Source of the DNA: Deinococcales bacterium
Lineage (GTDB): Bacteria; Deinococcota; Deinococci; Deinococcales; JAAFIG01
Direction of reading: 5' to 3'
Length of the DNA: 64,000 nt
NCBI GenBank assembly: GCA_025352125.1
Contig: JANXTZ010000019.1
Coordinates: 1-64,000, forward strand
The position numbers were made by a program, and so were the translations under genes. Below, one piece after another: positions 9,460 to 16,233 of this stretch. A model generated the notes under the pieces. It was not told the origin of the DNA, did not search any database, and saw only the letters and a list, made by a program, of their open reading frames with translations. How positions within the stretch are numbered: position 1 is the stretch's first letter; every line of letters begins with the position of its first letter.

Positions 9460-10151
9460 CCCCTCGAGAGGCTGGGTTGCAGCGTTTTTGGTGGCTCGAG
9501 CAAATCCAGTTTGGCGGCTGGAAAACTTTGGGATGTGTACAACCCCGCCTCGATCAAGGTTGTGGTCAAAAATTCTTTGCTGTGATCCAGAGCGTTCAAT
9601 AAAGAATCAAAACGCCTGGTCAAAAAACTGTGACCCACGTGCGACAAGACCGCCACGATCAAGCCTGCGGCGGTGGACACCAGCGCCTCGCTGATGCCGC
9701 CAGCCAACTGGCTGGGCGAGGGTTGACTGACCTGCGAAAACACCGTGAACGCCCGAATCATGCCAAAAACCGTGCCCAACAAACCCAGCATCGGCGCGAC
9801 CTGGGCAATGGTCGCCAGTGTTCCCAAACCGCGCCCGAAGCGTTCCTCCTCGAGCAACATGGCTTGCTGCACCCCAGCCTGCACCGCCTTGGAGCCGTAT
9901 TGCACACGCTCCAACCCTGCGGTTAAGACCTTGGCGGCGGGTGAATCCTCCCTCGCCACATCGGCAAGCGCCAGGCGCACGTTGGCTGCCAGCAAATCGG
10001 CTTTGATTTGCGCGTACAACTTGGCGGGATTGGACGTGGCTTTGGCAAAAACTTGATAGCGGTAAAAAAAGACAAAAGCGGCATAAACCGACACCAGCAA
10101 CAACAACACCGCAACTGGTCCACCACCTTTTAACAAGATCAAAAAATCCAT
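9456..10151 (-). CDS. exbB: ExbB/MotA/TolQ-family proton-channel subunit
   Basis: A 231-residue protein with the family pattern: an N-terminal membrane helix (VLLLLVSVYAAFVFFYRYQV), a cytoplasmic loop, then two helices with GLLGTVFGMIRAF and GGISEALVSTAAGLIVAV, which are the conserved pore-lining segments. ATG 10151 has GGAG six bases upstream; ATG 10154 is an alternative, and the longer open frame upstream has no ribosome site. It is the first gene of the exbB-exbD-TonB-like operon, which couples the proton gradient to outer-membrane uptake. Confidence 0.92.
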   Translation of the reverse strand: MDFLILLKGGGPVAVLLLLVSVYAAFVFFYRYQVFAKATSNPAKLYAQIKADLLAANVRLALADVAREDSPAAKVLTAGLERVQYGSKAVQAGVQQAMLLEEERFGRGLGTLATIAQVAPMLGLLGTVFGMIRAFTVFSQVSQPSPSQLAGGISEALVSTAAGLIVAVLSHVGHSFLTRRFDSLLNALDHSKEFLTTTLIEAGLYTSQSFPAAKLDLLEPPKTLQPSLSRG

Positions 10152-10283
10152 CATCAACTCCAATCCTCTGAACTTCTTTGGGGCAACCATCGCATACCAA
10201 AGCATGAAAAGGATGATCTGAACGCCGCAAAAACTCACCTAGGTGATTACAGATTGACTCGAGCCTGTCTGAAAATCCAATCA

Positions 10284-10318
10284 AAAAACACGAAACTCCG
10301 TTCAGAATCTCGTGCTTT
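10284..10318 (-). terminator. Terminator downstream of tRNA-Lys
   Basis: On the minus strand a stem built from CACGA and TCGTG with partly paired interior is followed by TTTTTT. It lies just after the tRNA-Lys CCA end and before exbB. Confidence 0.55.
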
Positions 10319-10325
10319 TGTTTGA

Positions 10326-10401
<76 letters not shown>

Positions 10402-10428
10402 TTGCATACTGCTCTCGCAGCGTGAAGA

Positions 10429-10479
10429 AGTGTATCGCCCCAAACAGGGCTTGTCAAGATCAGCAATTGCCGTTATACT
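10429..10479. promoter_or_regulatory. Divergent tRNA promoters sharing one -35 palindrome
   Basis: Plus strand: TTGTCA at 10451-10456, 17 bases, TATACT at 10474-10479, reading toward tRNA-Pro. Minus strand: TTGACA at 10457-10452, 17 bases, TACACT at 10434-10429, reading toward tRNA-Lys. The two -35 boxes overlap by five bases in the palindrome CTTGTCAAG, so polymerase should be able to occupy only one direction at a time. Confidence 0.75.
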
Positions 10480-10510
10480 CTCCCCTCGAGACGCATTGCG
10501 TCCGACGGTT

Positions 10511-10588
10511 CGGGGCATAGCGCAGCCTGGCTAGCGCACCTGGTTTGGGACCAGGGGGTCGCAAGTTCGAATCTTGCTGCCCCGACCA
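10511..10588 (+). tRNA. tRNA-Pro (anticodon TGG)
   Basis: Acceptor CGGGGCA pairs with TGCCCCG; the anticodon stem CCTGG/CCAGG closes loop TTTGGGA, giving TGG; the T-arm contains AGTTCGAATCT. Discriminator A at 10585 and encoded CCA at 10586-10588. It decodes CCA and, with wobble, other Pro codons. Confidence 0.95.
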
Positions 10589-10641
10589 TTTTTCCCCTCG
10601 AGATTTCCAAAAACCCGAGTCTGTAGTACAATGATGGCGCT

Positions 10642-10715
10642 GCGGCTATGATGTAACGGTAGCATGTGACCCTTCCAAGGTCTTCGTTTCGGTTCGAATC
10701 CGAATAGCCGCTCCA
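10642..10715 (+). tRNA. tRNA-Gly (anticodon TCC)
   Basis: Acceptor GCGGCTA pairs with TAGCCGC; anticodon stem GACC/GGTC closes CTTCCAA, giving TCC; the T-arm contains GGTTCGAATCC. Discriminator T at 10712, CCA encoded at 10713-10715. A weak own promoter (TTTCCA 10604, TACAAT 10627, 17 bases apart) precedes it, but read-through from tRNA-Pro is also possible. Confidence 0.95.
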
Positions 10716-10720
10716 GAAGA

Positions 10721-10746
10721 AAACACCCCAATTTGGGGTGTTTTTT
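10721..10746 (+). terminator. Terminator after tRNA-Gly
   Basis: ACACCCCA (10723-10730) pairs with TGGGGTGT (10734-10741) over a three-base loop, followed by a run of T. It ends the tRNA-Pro/tRNA-Gly unit. Confidence 0.85.
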
Positions 10747-10784
10747 GTTGCTCGAGGTTTCTGGAATTTAAAAACAGAATGCGC

Positions 10785-10790
10785 TAGACT
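10785..10790 (+). promoter_or_regulatory. -10 box of a leaderless gene (Uma2, 10797)
   Basis: TAGACT ends exactly six bases before the ATG at 10797 and there is no Shine-Dalgarno sequence. This places the transcription start at or next to the A of the start codon, as in Deinococcota leaderless genes. Confidence 0.55.
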
Positions 10791-10796
10791 AATTTT

Positions 10797-11336
10797 ATGA
10801 TCTTAGAGAAGCGAATGACGGCTGAGGAGTACCTCGAGTTTGAAAGAACTTCGGTGGTTCGTCATGAATTCGTGGATGGCGTAATACACGCGATGGCAGG
10901 AGATAAAAAGCGCAACAACCGAGTGGTCAGAAGACTGATTCGATTGCTCGATGAACCTGTCGAAACCAAAGGTTGTGATCTATTTTTTACGGTTGTCAAA
11001 ATGCAAATTCCAAACGGCAAATACCGTTACCCCGATGTGGTTGTCACTTGCGAGGAAGATGCTGATGAATACTTGATCCAAGCCCCTTGTGCCATTTTCG
11101 AAGTCCTGTCTGACAGTACAGAAGACGTTGACCAAGGCGAGAAACTCGAGGAATATTTGAAAATTGCCAGTGTGCAACGTTACGTGTTGTTACGCCAAGA
11201 TCGGGCTTTGGTCATGGTGTACGCTCGAGAAAACGATGGTTGGCGGTTTTCGTTGCTCGAAAATACTGGAGAATTTGAAATTCCGTGCATTGGTGCGACT
11301 TTAAAACTCGAGGATATATACGCTGGTATTGTCTAA
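10797..11336 (+). CDS. Uma2-family (DUF820) PD-(D/E)XK protein
   Basis: A 179-residue protein with the Uma2 pattern: MTAEEYLEFERTSVVRHEF at the start with the conserved E-x(n)-R-H-E-x-V-D-G, then YRYPDVVV carrying the active-site Asp and AIFEVLSDSTEDVDQGEKL carrying the Glu and Lys. Uma2 proteins are restriction-endonuclease-like, abundant in cyanobacteria and Deinococcota, and of unproven role. A near-copy of its last 50 bases occurs in the remnant at 12501-12550. The start is leaderless (TAGACT at -12). Confidence 0.85.
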   Translation: MILEKRMTAEEYLEFERTSVVRHEFVDGVIHAMAGDKKRNNRVVRRLIRLLDEPVETKGCDLFFTVVKMQIPNGKYRYPDVVVTCEEDADEYLIQAPCAIFEVLSDSTEDVDQGEKLEEYLKIASVQRYVLLRQDRALVMVYARENDGWRFSLLENTGEFEIPCIGATLKLEDIYAGIV

Positions 11337-11346
11337 AATTGGTCAA

Positions 11347-11946
11347 TCACCATTTGCAATGCAGTTTGTTAGAGCCTTTGTCCTTTGCGGTCTGAACTGT
11401 AAGTTTTGGGTTTCTTAAATCCACGTACTTCTGATTTGTCGTTCTGAATTGACCAGATTCAGCCTCGGAGTACATCGAAGAGAGTTTTCCCGAATCAGTC
11501 GCAGTCGTTTTGACTTTTTCCATCGTGAAATCTGTAAAATCCACTTTCTCGAGTTCTCGAGCCACAAAAAAAGCGTTCAACCAAGATGTGGTTTTATTCC
11601 CCTCAATCGATTGCGACTGATTGGCACTGGCACAAGAAAACTTAAAATCGCGCTGAATTGTCGCTTGCCATGTCGCTATTGAAAACAACATCACAACCAT
11701 CAACGACCCCAGCATCAACTGTCTTTGCATAACCACATAAACCTCCCAAAACCCAAACGACAACGTTCGCGGGTTGCCAAGTTGCCCCAGCACTTTGGTC
11801 ACTGACTGATCTGGTGTGAAGCCTGTAATCTCGTACTTTCGGGCGTTCTCGAGAATGTGAGCTTCGAGTTCTTCACGAATCTCGAGTTTGCGTTTGCCCC
11901 AGATGCCTCGAGTGGCATTGTTTAAGTATTGCTCGAGGTTGGTCAT
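11347..11946 (-). CDS. Membrane-anchored partner of the PadR regulator
   Basis: A 199-residue protein. Residues 1-70 (NLEQYLNNATRGIWGKRKLE, EELEAHILENARKYEITGFT, VLGQLGNP) match the helical permease-prefix/DUF1700-like domain often encoded after PadR genes. A single membrane helix follows (LMLGSLMVVMLFSIATW), and the rest is a polar extracytoplasmic region with two Cys. Its start overlaps the PadR stop by four bases, so both are made together. In related pairs the second protein may act as a membrane sensor or modulator; that role is inference. Confidence 0.7.
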   Translation of the reverse strand: MTNLEQYLNNATRGIWGKRKLEIREELEAHILENARKYEITGFTPDQSVTKVLGQLGNPRTLSFGFWEVYVVMQRQLMLGSLMVVMLFSIATWQATIQRDFKFSCASANQSQSIEGNKTTSWLNAFFVARELEKVDFTDFTMEKVKTTATDSGKLSSMYSEAESGQFRTTNQKYVDLRNPKLTVQTAKDKGSNKLHCKW

Positions 11947-12281
11947 CTCGCACCTTTTAACTGGTCTATGGCGCTCGAGAATTGTTTCCAGTCGGATCGT
12001 TTTTTGGCAAGGCTGTGCTGTCCTTTTTGGGTCAGCGTGTAGTATTTGCGTCTCGGTCCGCCGAGGTCGCTTTCGCGGAATTCGCTGGTCAGCAAGCCCG
12101 CTTGCGTCAATCGGTGCAGGGCTGGGTAGAGGCTACCTTCTTTAAAATCAAAATAGCCATTCGTACGGATTTGGGCTTCTTGAATAATCTCGAGTCCGTA
12201 CATCTCGCCTTCCTCGAGAATGGTGAGGAGGATGAAGTCGAGGTTGCCTTTTAAGAGGTTGGGGTCAAGGTTTTGATTCAT
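11943..12281 (-). CDS. PadR-family transcriptional regulator
   Basis: A 112-residue winged-helix protein with the PadR core: LDFILLTILEEGEMYGLEII, FKEGSLYPALHRLTQAGLL and PRRKYYTLTQKGQ. PadR proteins repress small operons and are released by small hydrophobic ligands or stress. Start ATG 12281 has AGGAA nearby. Two copies of TACCTAGG in the promoter just upstream are the likely operator, so it probably represses itself and the membrane partner. Confidence 0.9.
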   Translation of the reverse strand: MNQNLDPNLLKGNLDFILLTILEEGEMYGLEIIQEAQIRTNGYFDFKEGSLYPALHRLTQAGLLTSEFRESDLGGPRRKYYTLTQKGQHSLAKKRSDWKQFSSAIDQLKGAR

Positions 12282-12294
12282 GGCATTCCTTTGG

Positions 12295-12339
12295 TACCTA
12301 GGTAAACTATATACTTATCCTAGGTAGCTGTTTTGTCAA
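12295..12339 (-). promoter_or_regulatory. PadR promoter with repeated TACCTAGG operator
   Basis: The minus strand has TTGACA at 12339-12334 followed by an AT-rich -10 region around 12317-12306. TACCTAGG occurs at 12326-12319 and again at 12304-12297, the second inside the perfect palindrome TACCTAGGTA. The copies are 22 bases apart (about two helical turns) and flank the -10 region, as expected for a repressor site. Confidence 0.6.
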
Positions 12340-12376
12340 GCCCTCAATTCACAAATCTCGAGCAGATTGAACACCA

Positions 12377-12550
12377 ATGACACGCCGCTCGAGATTCATT
12401 TTCTTTGCCGCACTCATCACGCTTGCCTTAAGCGTTTCGGCAAGTACCACCACACCAAGCTTGCTCGTCTAACACCTTGGCGGTTTTATTGAGAAGCGCT
12501 GTGCGTTGGTGCGACCTTAAAACTCGAGGATATTTACGCTGGGTTAATTT
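12377..12550 (+). pseudogene. Chimeric remnant: serine-hydrolase N-terminus joined to a Uma2 C-terminus
   Basis: From about 12361 to 12480 the DNA closely matches the upstream region and first codons of the serine hydrolase gene (13960-14090), including AGATTGAACA before the ATG and GCCGCACTCATC within the signal peptide. The frame breaks at a TAA (12469-12471). From 12501 the DNA switches to a near-copy of the last 50 bases of the Uma2 gene (11285-11336). Neither part can make a functional protein. Bases 12551-12686 hold only a short minus-strand open stretch of about 40 codons without a start. Confidence 0.7.
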
Positions 12551-12674
12551 GATCGTGGTTTGTTTCCAGATAATAAAGTCGTTTGCCCATTTCCTTTCTC
12601 AAAATATCCCAATCGCTTAAAATCAAGTCATCACAAATAGCGCGACGCCCACAAATTTTGCCGAACTTCTGAGG

Positions 12675-12680
12675 TAAGAT
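12675..12680 (+). promoter_or_regulatory. -10 box of a leaderless gene (AraC, 12687)
   Basis: TAAGAT lies exactly six bases before GTG 12687. GAGGT at 12671 is too far upstream of the predicted transcription start to be in the mRNA. Confidence 0.5.
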
Positions 12681-12686
12681 TTACCC

Positions 12687-13502
12687 GTGTCACACCTCGA
12701 GTTTCCACCGCCGAAGGCTTTAAAAAACCTGGTGCAAAGCATTTGGTGGCACGAAGAATTCCATACCATCGAAAATGCAGAGCACATCTTGCTTCCAGAT
12801 TCTTACATCGAACTTGGTTTTCACCTTGGGAACACCAAAATCGAGTTCGATTTGGATCAGTTTCAAATCTTACCGAACGTCTACATTCTGGGGCTTCAAA
12901 ACGCACCGTTGCGTTTACACTCATATGGTTTGACCCAAATTCTGGGCGTGCGGTTCTACGCTTGGGGTGCTGTAAACCTTTTGGAATTGGGCACGGGTGT
13001 ACAAAACTTTCAAACCCGAGTGATGCCGCAGTTGCAGCAGTTTGCCAAAACCATTCAAAGATACCTTGAGCAACATGATATCCAAACTGCCAGAGCCTCG
13101 CTTGAAACCTGGTTGCTCGAGTTGTACACCAAGATACCAAACCATGCCCTAACTCGAGTCACCCCGATGCTTTATTCGGATCAGCCCAGTCCCAAAATTC
13201 GTGATTTGGCGTTGATGCTCGGCTTGAGTGAACGACAACTCGAACGGGTGTTTTTGAAACAGGTTGGCAGACCCGCCAAAAACATCGTCCGACTGATCCG
13301 TTTTCAACGTGCCACCGCTGCCATTCATCACAACCCGAAACAAAGGTTGACCGAACTGGCGCATGAACTTGGTTACGCCGACCAGGCGCATTTCATTCGT
13401 GATTTTCGATTGTTTGCTGGCATCAGCCCGAAAGCCTTCGCCCAGGGAAAACGTCGGAACTTGTCGGAAAAGTTCAATTCTGATCTCAACCCTGCCGGGT
13501 AA
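12687..13502 (+). CDS. AraC-family transcriptional regulator
   Basis: A 271-residue protein. The N-terminal half (about 1-160) resembles the DUF6597-type sensor domain of small AraC regulators, with YIELGFHLG and LGVRFYAWGAVNLL. The C-terminal half has two helix-turn-helix motifs: IRDLALMLGLSERQLERVF and LTELAHELGYADQAHFIRDF followed by GISPKAF, the standard AraC DNA-binding signature. It starts at GTG 12687 with a leaderless -10. The VOC gene follows 21 bases downstream and is the most likely co-regulated gene; the ligand is unknown. Confidence 0.88.
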   Translation: MSHLEFPPPKALKNLVQSIWWHEEFHTIENAEHILLPDSYIELGFHLGNTKIEFDLDQFQILPNVYILGLQNAPLRLHSYGLTQILGVRFYAWGAVNLLELGTGVQNFQTRVMPQLQQFAKTIQRYLEQHDIQTARASLETWLLELYTKIPNHALTRVTPMLYSDQPSPKIRDLALMLGLSERQLERVFLKQVGRPAKNIVRLIRFQRATAAIHHNPKQRLTELAHELGYADQAHFIRDFRLFAGISPKAFAQGKRRNLSEKFNSDLNPAG

Positions 13503-13523
13503 ACTTGAGGTTGGAGGTAAGAC

Positions 13524-13889
13524 ATGAACATCAGACTGAAAAACGTTGATTTGTCCGTTCAGAACATCGCCACTTCGCTCGAATTTTATGCCAAGGTATT
13601 GAATCTGACCAACACGCCACAATCTGCCCCGCCACACATGGTCATCTTGGCGTCGGAAGGAAGCTCGACAACTTTGAGTTTGCATCAAACTGGAACTCGA
13701 GGCGGACGTGAAGTGAATCCGGGCAGTGTTGAACTGGCATTTGAATGTGATGACCTCTCAATCGCACACCAAACCTTCAAGGATTTTGGTTATGAAACTG
13801 GAACTGTCGAAACGTTTGGTTTTGGACGTAGTTTTGAAGCCAAAGACCCTGATGGCTATCTCTTAAATATTTACACTTTGCGAACATAA
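13524..13889 (+). CDS. VOC-superfamily (glyoxalase/dioxygenase fold) protein
   Basis: A 121-residue protein with the paired beta-alpha-beta-beta-beta repeats of the VOC superfamily: LKNVDLSVQNIATSLEFYAK at the start and SVELAFECDDLSIAHQTFKD in the second half, ending FEAKDPDGYLLNIYTL. GGAGGT precedes ATG 13524. Members bind metals and catalyse isomerisation, ring cleavage or drug resistance; the metal ligands here are not complete enough to choose. It probably shares a transcript with the AraC gene. Confidence 0.85.
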   Translation: MNIRLKNVDLSVQNIATSLEFYAKVLNLTNTPQSAPPHMVILASEGSSTTLSLHQTGTRGGREVNPGSVELAFECDDLSIAHQTFKDFGYETGTVETFGFGRSFEAKDPDGYLLNIYTLRT

Positions 13890-13986
13890 AGCTGTTAAAA
13901 CTTTTTGAATTGTCCTGTCAAATGCGTATTGGATCATTATGGTCATGTCAACCCAAACCCTGCAAACTCGAGTAGATTGAACAGCA

Positions 13987-15429
13987 ATGAAACGTCTTGT
14001 TCTCTTCGCCGCACTCATCTCGCTTGCCTCGAGCATTTCGGCAAATGCCAGTACACCAAGTTTGCCGCTCGAGCGCATTGACCGTTTTATTGACGAACGC
14101 CGCGTGTTGGCGGGTGTTCCAGGAATTTCGGTGGTCATGGTGCAAAACGATCAGATCGTTTACAGCCACGGTTACGGCTTGGCAAACCTGGCAACCAAAA
14201 CCCCAATGACCGACGCCACCCTGCTCGAAATTGGATCAACCACCAAAAGCATGACGGCGCTGGCGGTGATGCAATTGGTGGAGGCTGGAAAACTCGAGTT
14301 GGATCAAACGGTAAAATATTATTTGCCGTGGTTTACGACGGCGGACAAAAATCATCTCTCGGATAAAATCACGTTACGTCAATGTCTCACACATACTTCT
14401 GGACTGTCGGACGAATCGATCCCGCACGACACGGCGATGGACGATTTGGCGCTCGAGCGCTTCGTCAGAAGTTTTAAGAATTCCAAGCTCGAGTTCGCGC
14501 CTGGGCGTAAGACCAAGTATTCCAATTTTGGGTATGCGGTACTGGGTTTGATCGTGCAAAAAGTCTCGGACGTGTCGTTTGAAACCTACCTAAACCAAAA
14601 TCTTTTCAAGCCGCTCGAGATGCAACGCACCACCCTTGATCCAAAAATTGCCAGCGAATTGGGTTTGGCGCAAGGCTACCGTGGAACGCCAGGAGGATCG
14701 TTTAAAGCCACGCCGAGGCAGTTGGGGCGTCTGGGCGTTCCGGCAGGTTCTTTGACGGCTTCCAGCGCTCGAGAAGTGGGAAATTACCTCATCATGGAAC
14801 TGAACGGCGGGCAATTTCATGGACGAAAAATCGTTGGCGCAGCATCCTTGCTCGAGACGCAAAAAGCACAGGTGGATTACCATTTCGCAATTGCGACGTA
14901 CAACCTGACTCACGAAATCAAATACGGTTTTGGCTGGCGCGTGTTCGAGTCCAGGGGCTTGAATTTGGTGGCGCACAACGGCACGGTTGGACGAATGGGT
15001 TCGGTATTTTTGCTTGCACCCAAAGAAAAACTTGGCGTGGCGATTCTCTGGAATCTCGAGGTTGAAGGGCTTGATTTGGAGCTTATGTTGGGCTTGCTGG
15101 ATTTCTTGCGCAACGATGCAAGCGCAATTCTGCCCATTCCAAGTTCAACTCGAGCCGAACCAACCATCAAAACCAGACTCGAGCCGTTCACAGGAACCTA
15201 CACCTCGAGCGAGGGCATGATTGAAGTCAGAATCAATGCCAAAAATCAACTCGAGCTTCAAAAATTCGATGCGATTTTGAAACTCGAGGCGACTGGCAAA
15301 ACAAATTTTGTGGTTCGGGATGCTGGGGATTTCAACTGGCGTTTTCGACACCTCAAACTCGAGTTCAAACCAACATCCAAGGGCATGGGTCTCGAGCTTG
15401 AAGGCAAAGCTTACGCAATTCGGAAATAA
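13987..15429 (+). CDS. Secreted serine hydrolase, class C beta-lactamase family
   Basis: A 480-residue protein with a signal peptide (MKRLVLFAALISLASSISA). The beta-lactamase/DD-peptidase domain (about 25-370) shows the three motifs: S-T-T-K (GSTTKSMTALAVMQL), Y-S-N (KYSNFGYAVLG) and H-N-G in place of K-T-G (VAHNGTVGRMG). The C-terminal region (about 395-480) is a beta-rich DUF3471-like lipocalin domain. Such proteins are esterases, peptidases or peptidoglycan enzymes more often than true beta-lactamases. The gene holds 16 CTCGAG sites. A truncated copy of its start lies at 12377. Confidence 0.88.
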   Translation: MKRLVLFAALISLASSISANASTPSLPLERIDRFIDERRVLAGVPGISVVMVQNDQIVYSHGYGLANLATKTPMTDATLLEIGSTTKSMTALAVMQLVEAGKLELDQTVKYYLPWFTTADKNHLSDKITLRQCLTHTSGLSDESIPHDTAMDDLALERFVRSFKNSKLEFAPGRKTKYSNFGYAVLGLIVQKVSDVSFETYLNQNLFKPLEMQRTTLDPKIASELGLAQGYRGTPGGSFKATPRQLGRLGVPAGSLTASSAREVGNYLIMELNGGQFHGRKIVGAASLLETQKAQVDYHFAIATYNLTHEIKYGFGWRVFESRGLNLVAHNGTVGRMGSVFLLAPKEKLGVAILWNLEVEGLDLELMLGLLDFLRNDASAILPIPSSTRAEPTIKTRLEPFTGTYTSSEGMIEVRINAKNQLELQKFDAILKLEATGKTNFVVRDAGDFNWRFRHLKLEFKPTSKGMGLELEGKAYAIRK

Positions 15430-16140
15430 TTATTTTTTGGGTGGTTGACTCGGACGCACCTCAACACGGCTCGGCAGGGTGCGTGGGTTCATCTCGAGCA
15501 GGTCAATTACGAGTAAAGCAATATCTTCGGGTTGAATCTTCCAGGCGTCCTTGTCATCGGGCGTGTGCCCGTTAAAGTAGGTCGCCACCGAGCCAGGCAT
15601 GATGTAACTGACCTTGATGCCCAGCTTGCGCAAATCCATCATGATGGCTTCTGAAAAACCGTTCAAGCCAAACTTGCTGGCGTTGTACGCCGCACCAAAC
15701 TCAAAAGGATTTTTACCGGCGAGGCTCGAGATGGTCAGCACATAACCCTTGCGCTTCTCGAGTTCGGGAATGCTGGCTTTGACGCTGTAAAACACGCCAG
15801 TCAGGTTGGTGTCGATGACCGAATTCCAATCCTCGAGCGTCAAATCTTGCACGGGCTTAAAAATGCCGACGCCCGCGTTGGCGACCAACACGTCCAAGCC
15901 ACCGAACTCGCTGACGGCTTTGGACACGGCGGCTTCCTGGGCGGCATAATCTCGAGCGTCGGCTTGAATGCCCACGGCACGACCTGGGGCGAAGGCATTG
16001 AGGTTGTGTGCCGCCTCGAGCACCTCGGATTCGTTGCGGGCGGTAATCACGACGTTGTAACCCTTGGCGATCAATGCCTCTGCGATTGCCAAACCGATGC
16101 CTTTGGAGCCGCCGGTGACCAATGCTGTCTTGTTGTTCAT
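15430..16140 (-). CDS. Short-chain dehydrogenase/reductase
   Basis: A 236-residue classical SDR: TGGSKGIGLA binds the cofactor, NAG (VANAGVGIF) stabilises the central sheet, and the catalytic set is Asn (DTNLTGVF), Ser (ISSLAG) and Tyr/Lys (YNASK). Its stop codon abuts the stop of the convergent serine hydrolase. The 3-oxoacyl-ACP-reductase-like sequence suggests NADP(H), but the substrate cannot be assigned. Confidence 0.9.
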   Translation of the reverse strand: MNNKTALVTGGSKGIGLAIAEALIAKGYNVVITARNESEVLEAAHNLNAFAPGRAVGIQADARDYAAQEAAVSKAVSEFGGLDVLVANAGVGIFKPVQDLTLEDWNSVIDTNLTGVFYSVKASIPELEKRKGYVLTISSLAGKNPFEFGAAYNASKFGLNGFSEAIMMDLRKLGIKVSYIMPGSVATYFNGHTPDDKDAWKIQPEDIALLVIDLLEMNPRTLPSRVEVRPSQPPKK

Positions 16141-16190
16141 GATTTCAGCTTAACCCCAAGACTTGAGGTTTTGATGTACCTCGAGCGACA

Positions 16191-16220
16191 AAAAAGACGC
16201 GCCAACACGGCGCGTCTTTT
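16191..16220. terminator. Strong bidirectional terminator after the SLH protein gene
   Basis: AAAAGACGCGCC and GGCGCGTCTTTT form a 12-base-pair perfect stem over a five-base loop, with A/T runs on both sides. It ends the minus-strand SLH gene and may also stop transcription from the plus side. Confidence 0.88.
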
Positions 16221-16233
16221 GAAAAGTATTGGT

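Noticed and set aside
12551..12686. A 40-codon minus-strand stretch (ends MGKRLYYLETNHDQINPA)
   Set aside because: It looks protein-like but has no start and is bounded by a remnant and the AraC gene; too short to call as a gene.
12631..13140. A 169-codon minus-strand frame
   Set aside because: It is antisense to the AraC regulator, which has clear helix-turn-helix motifs and a start signal.
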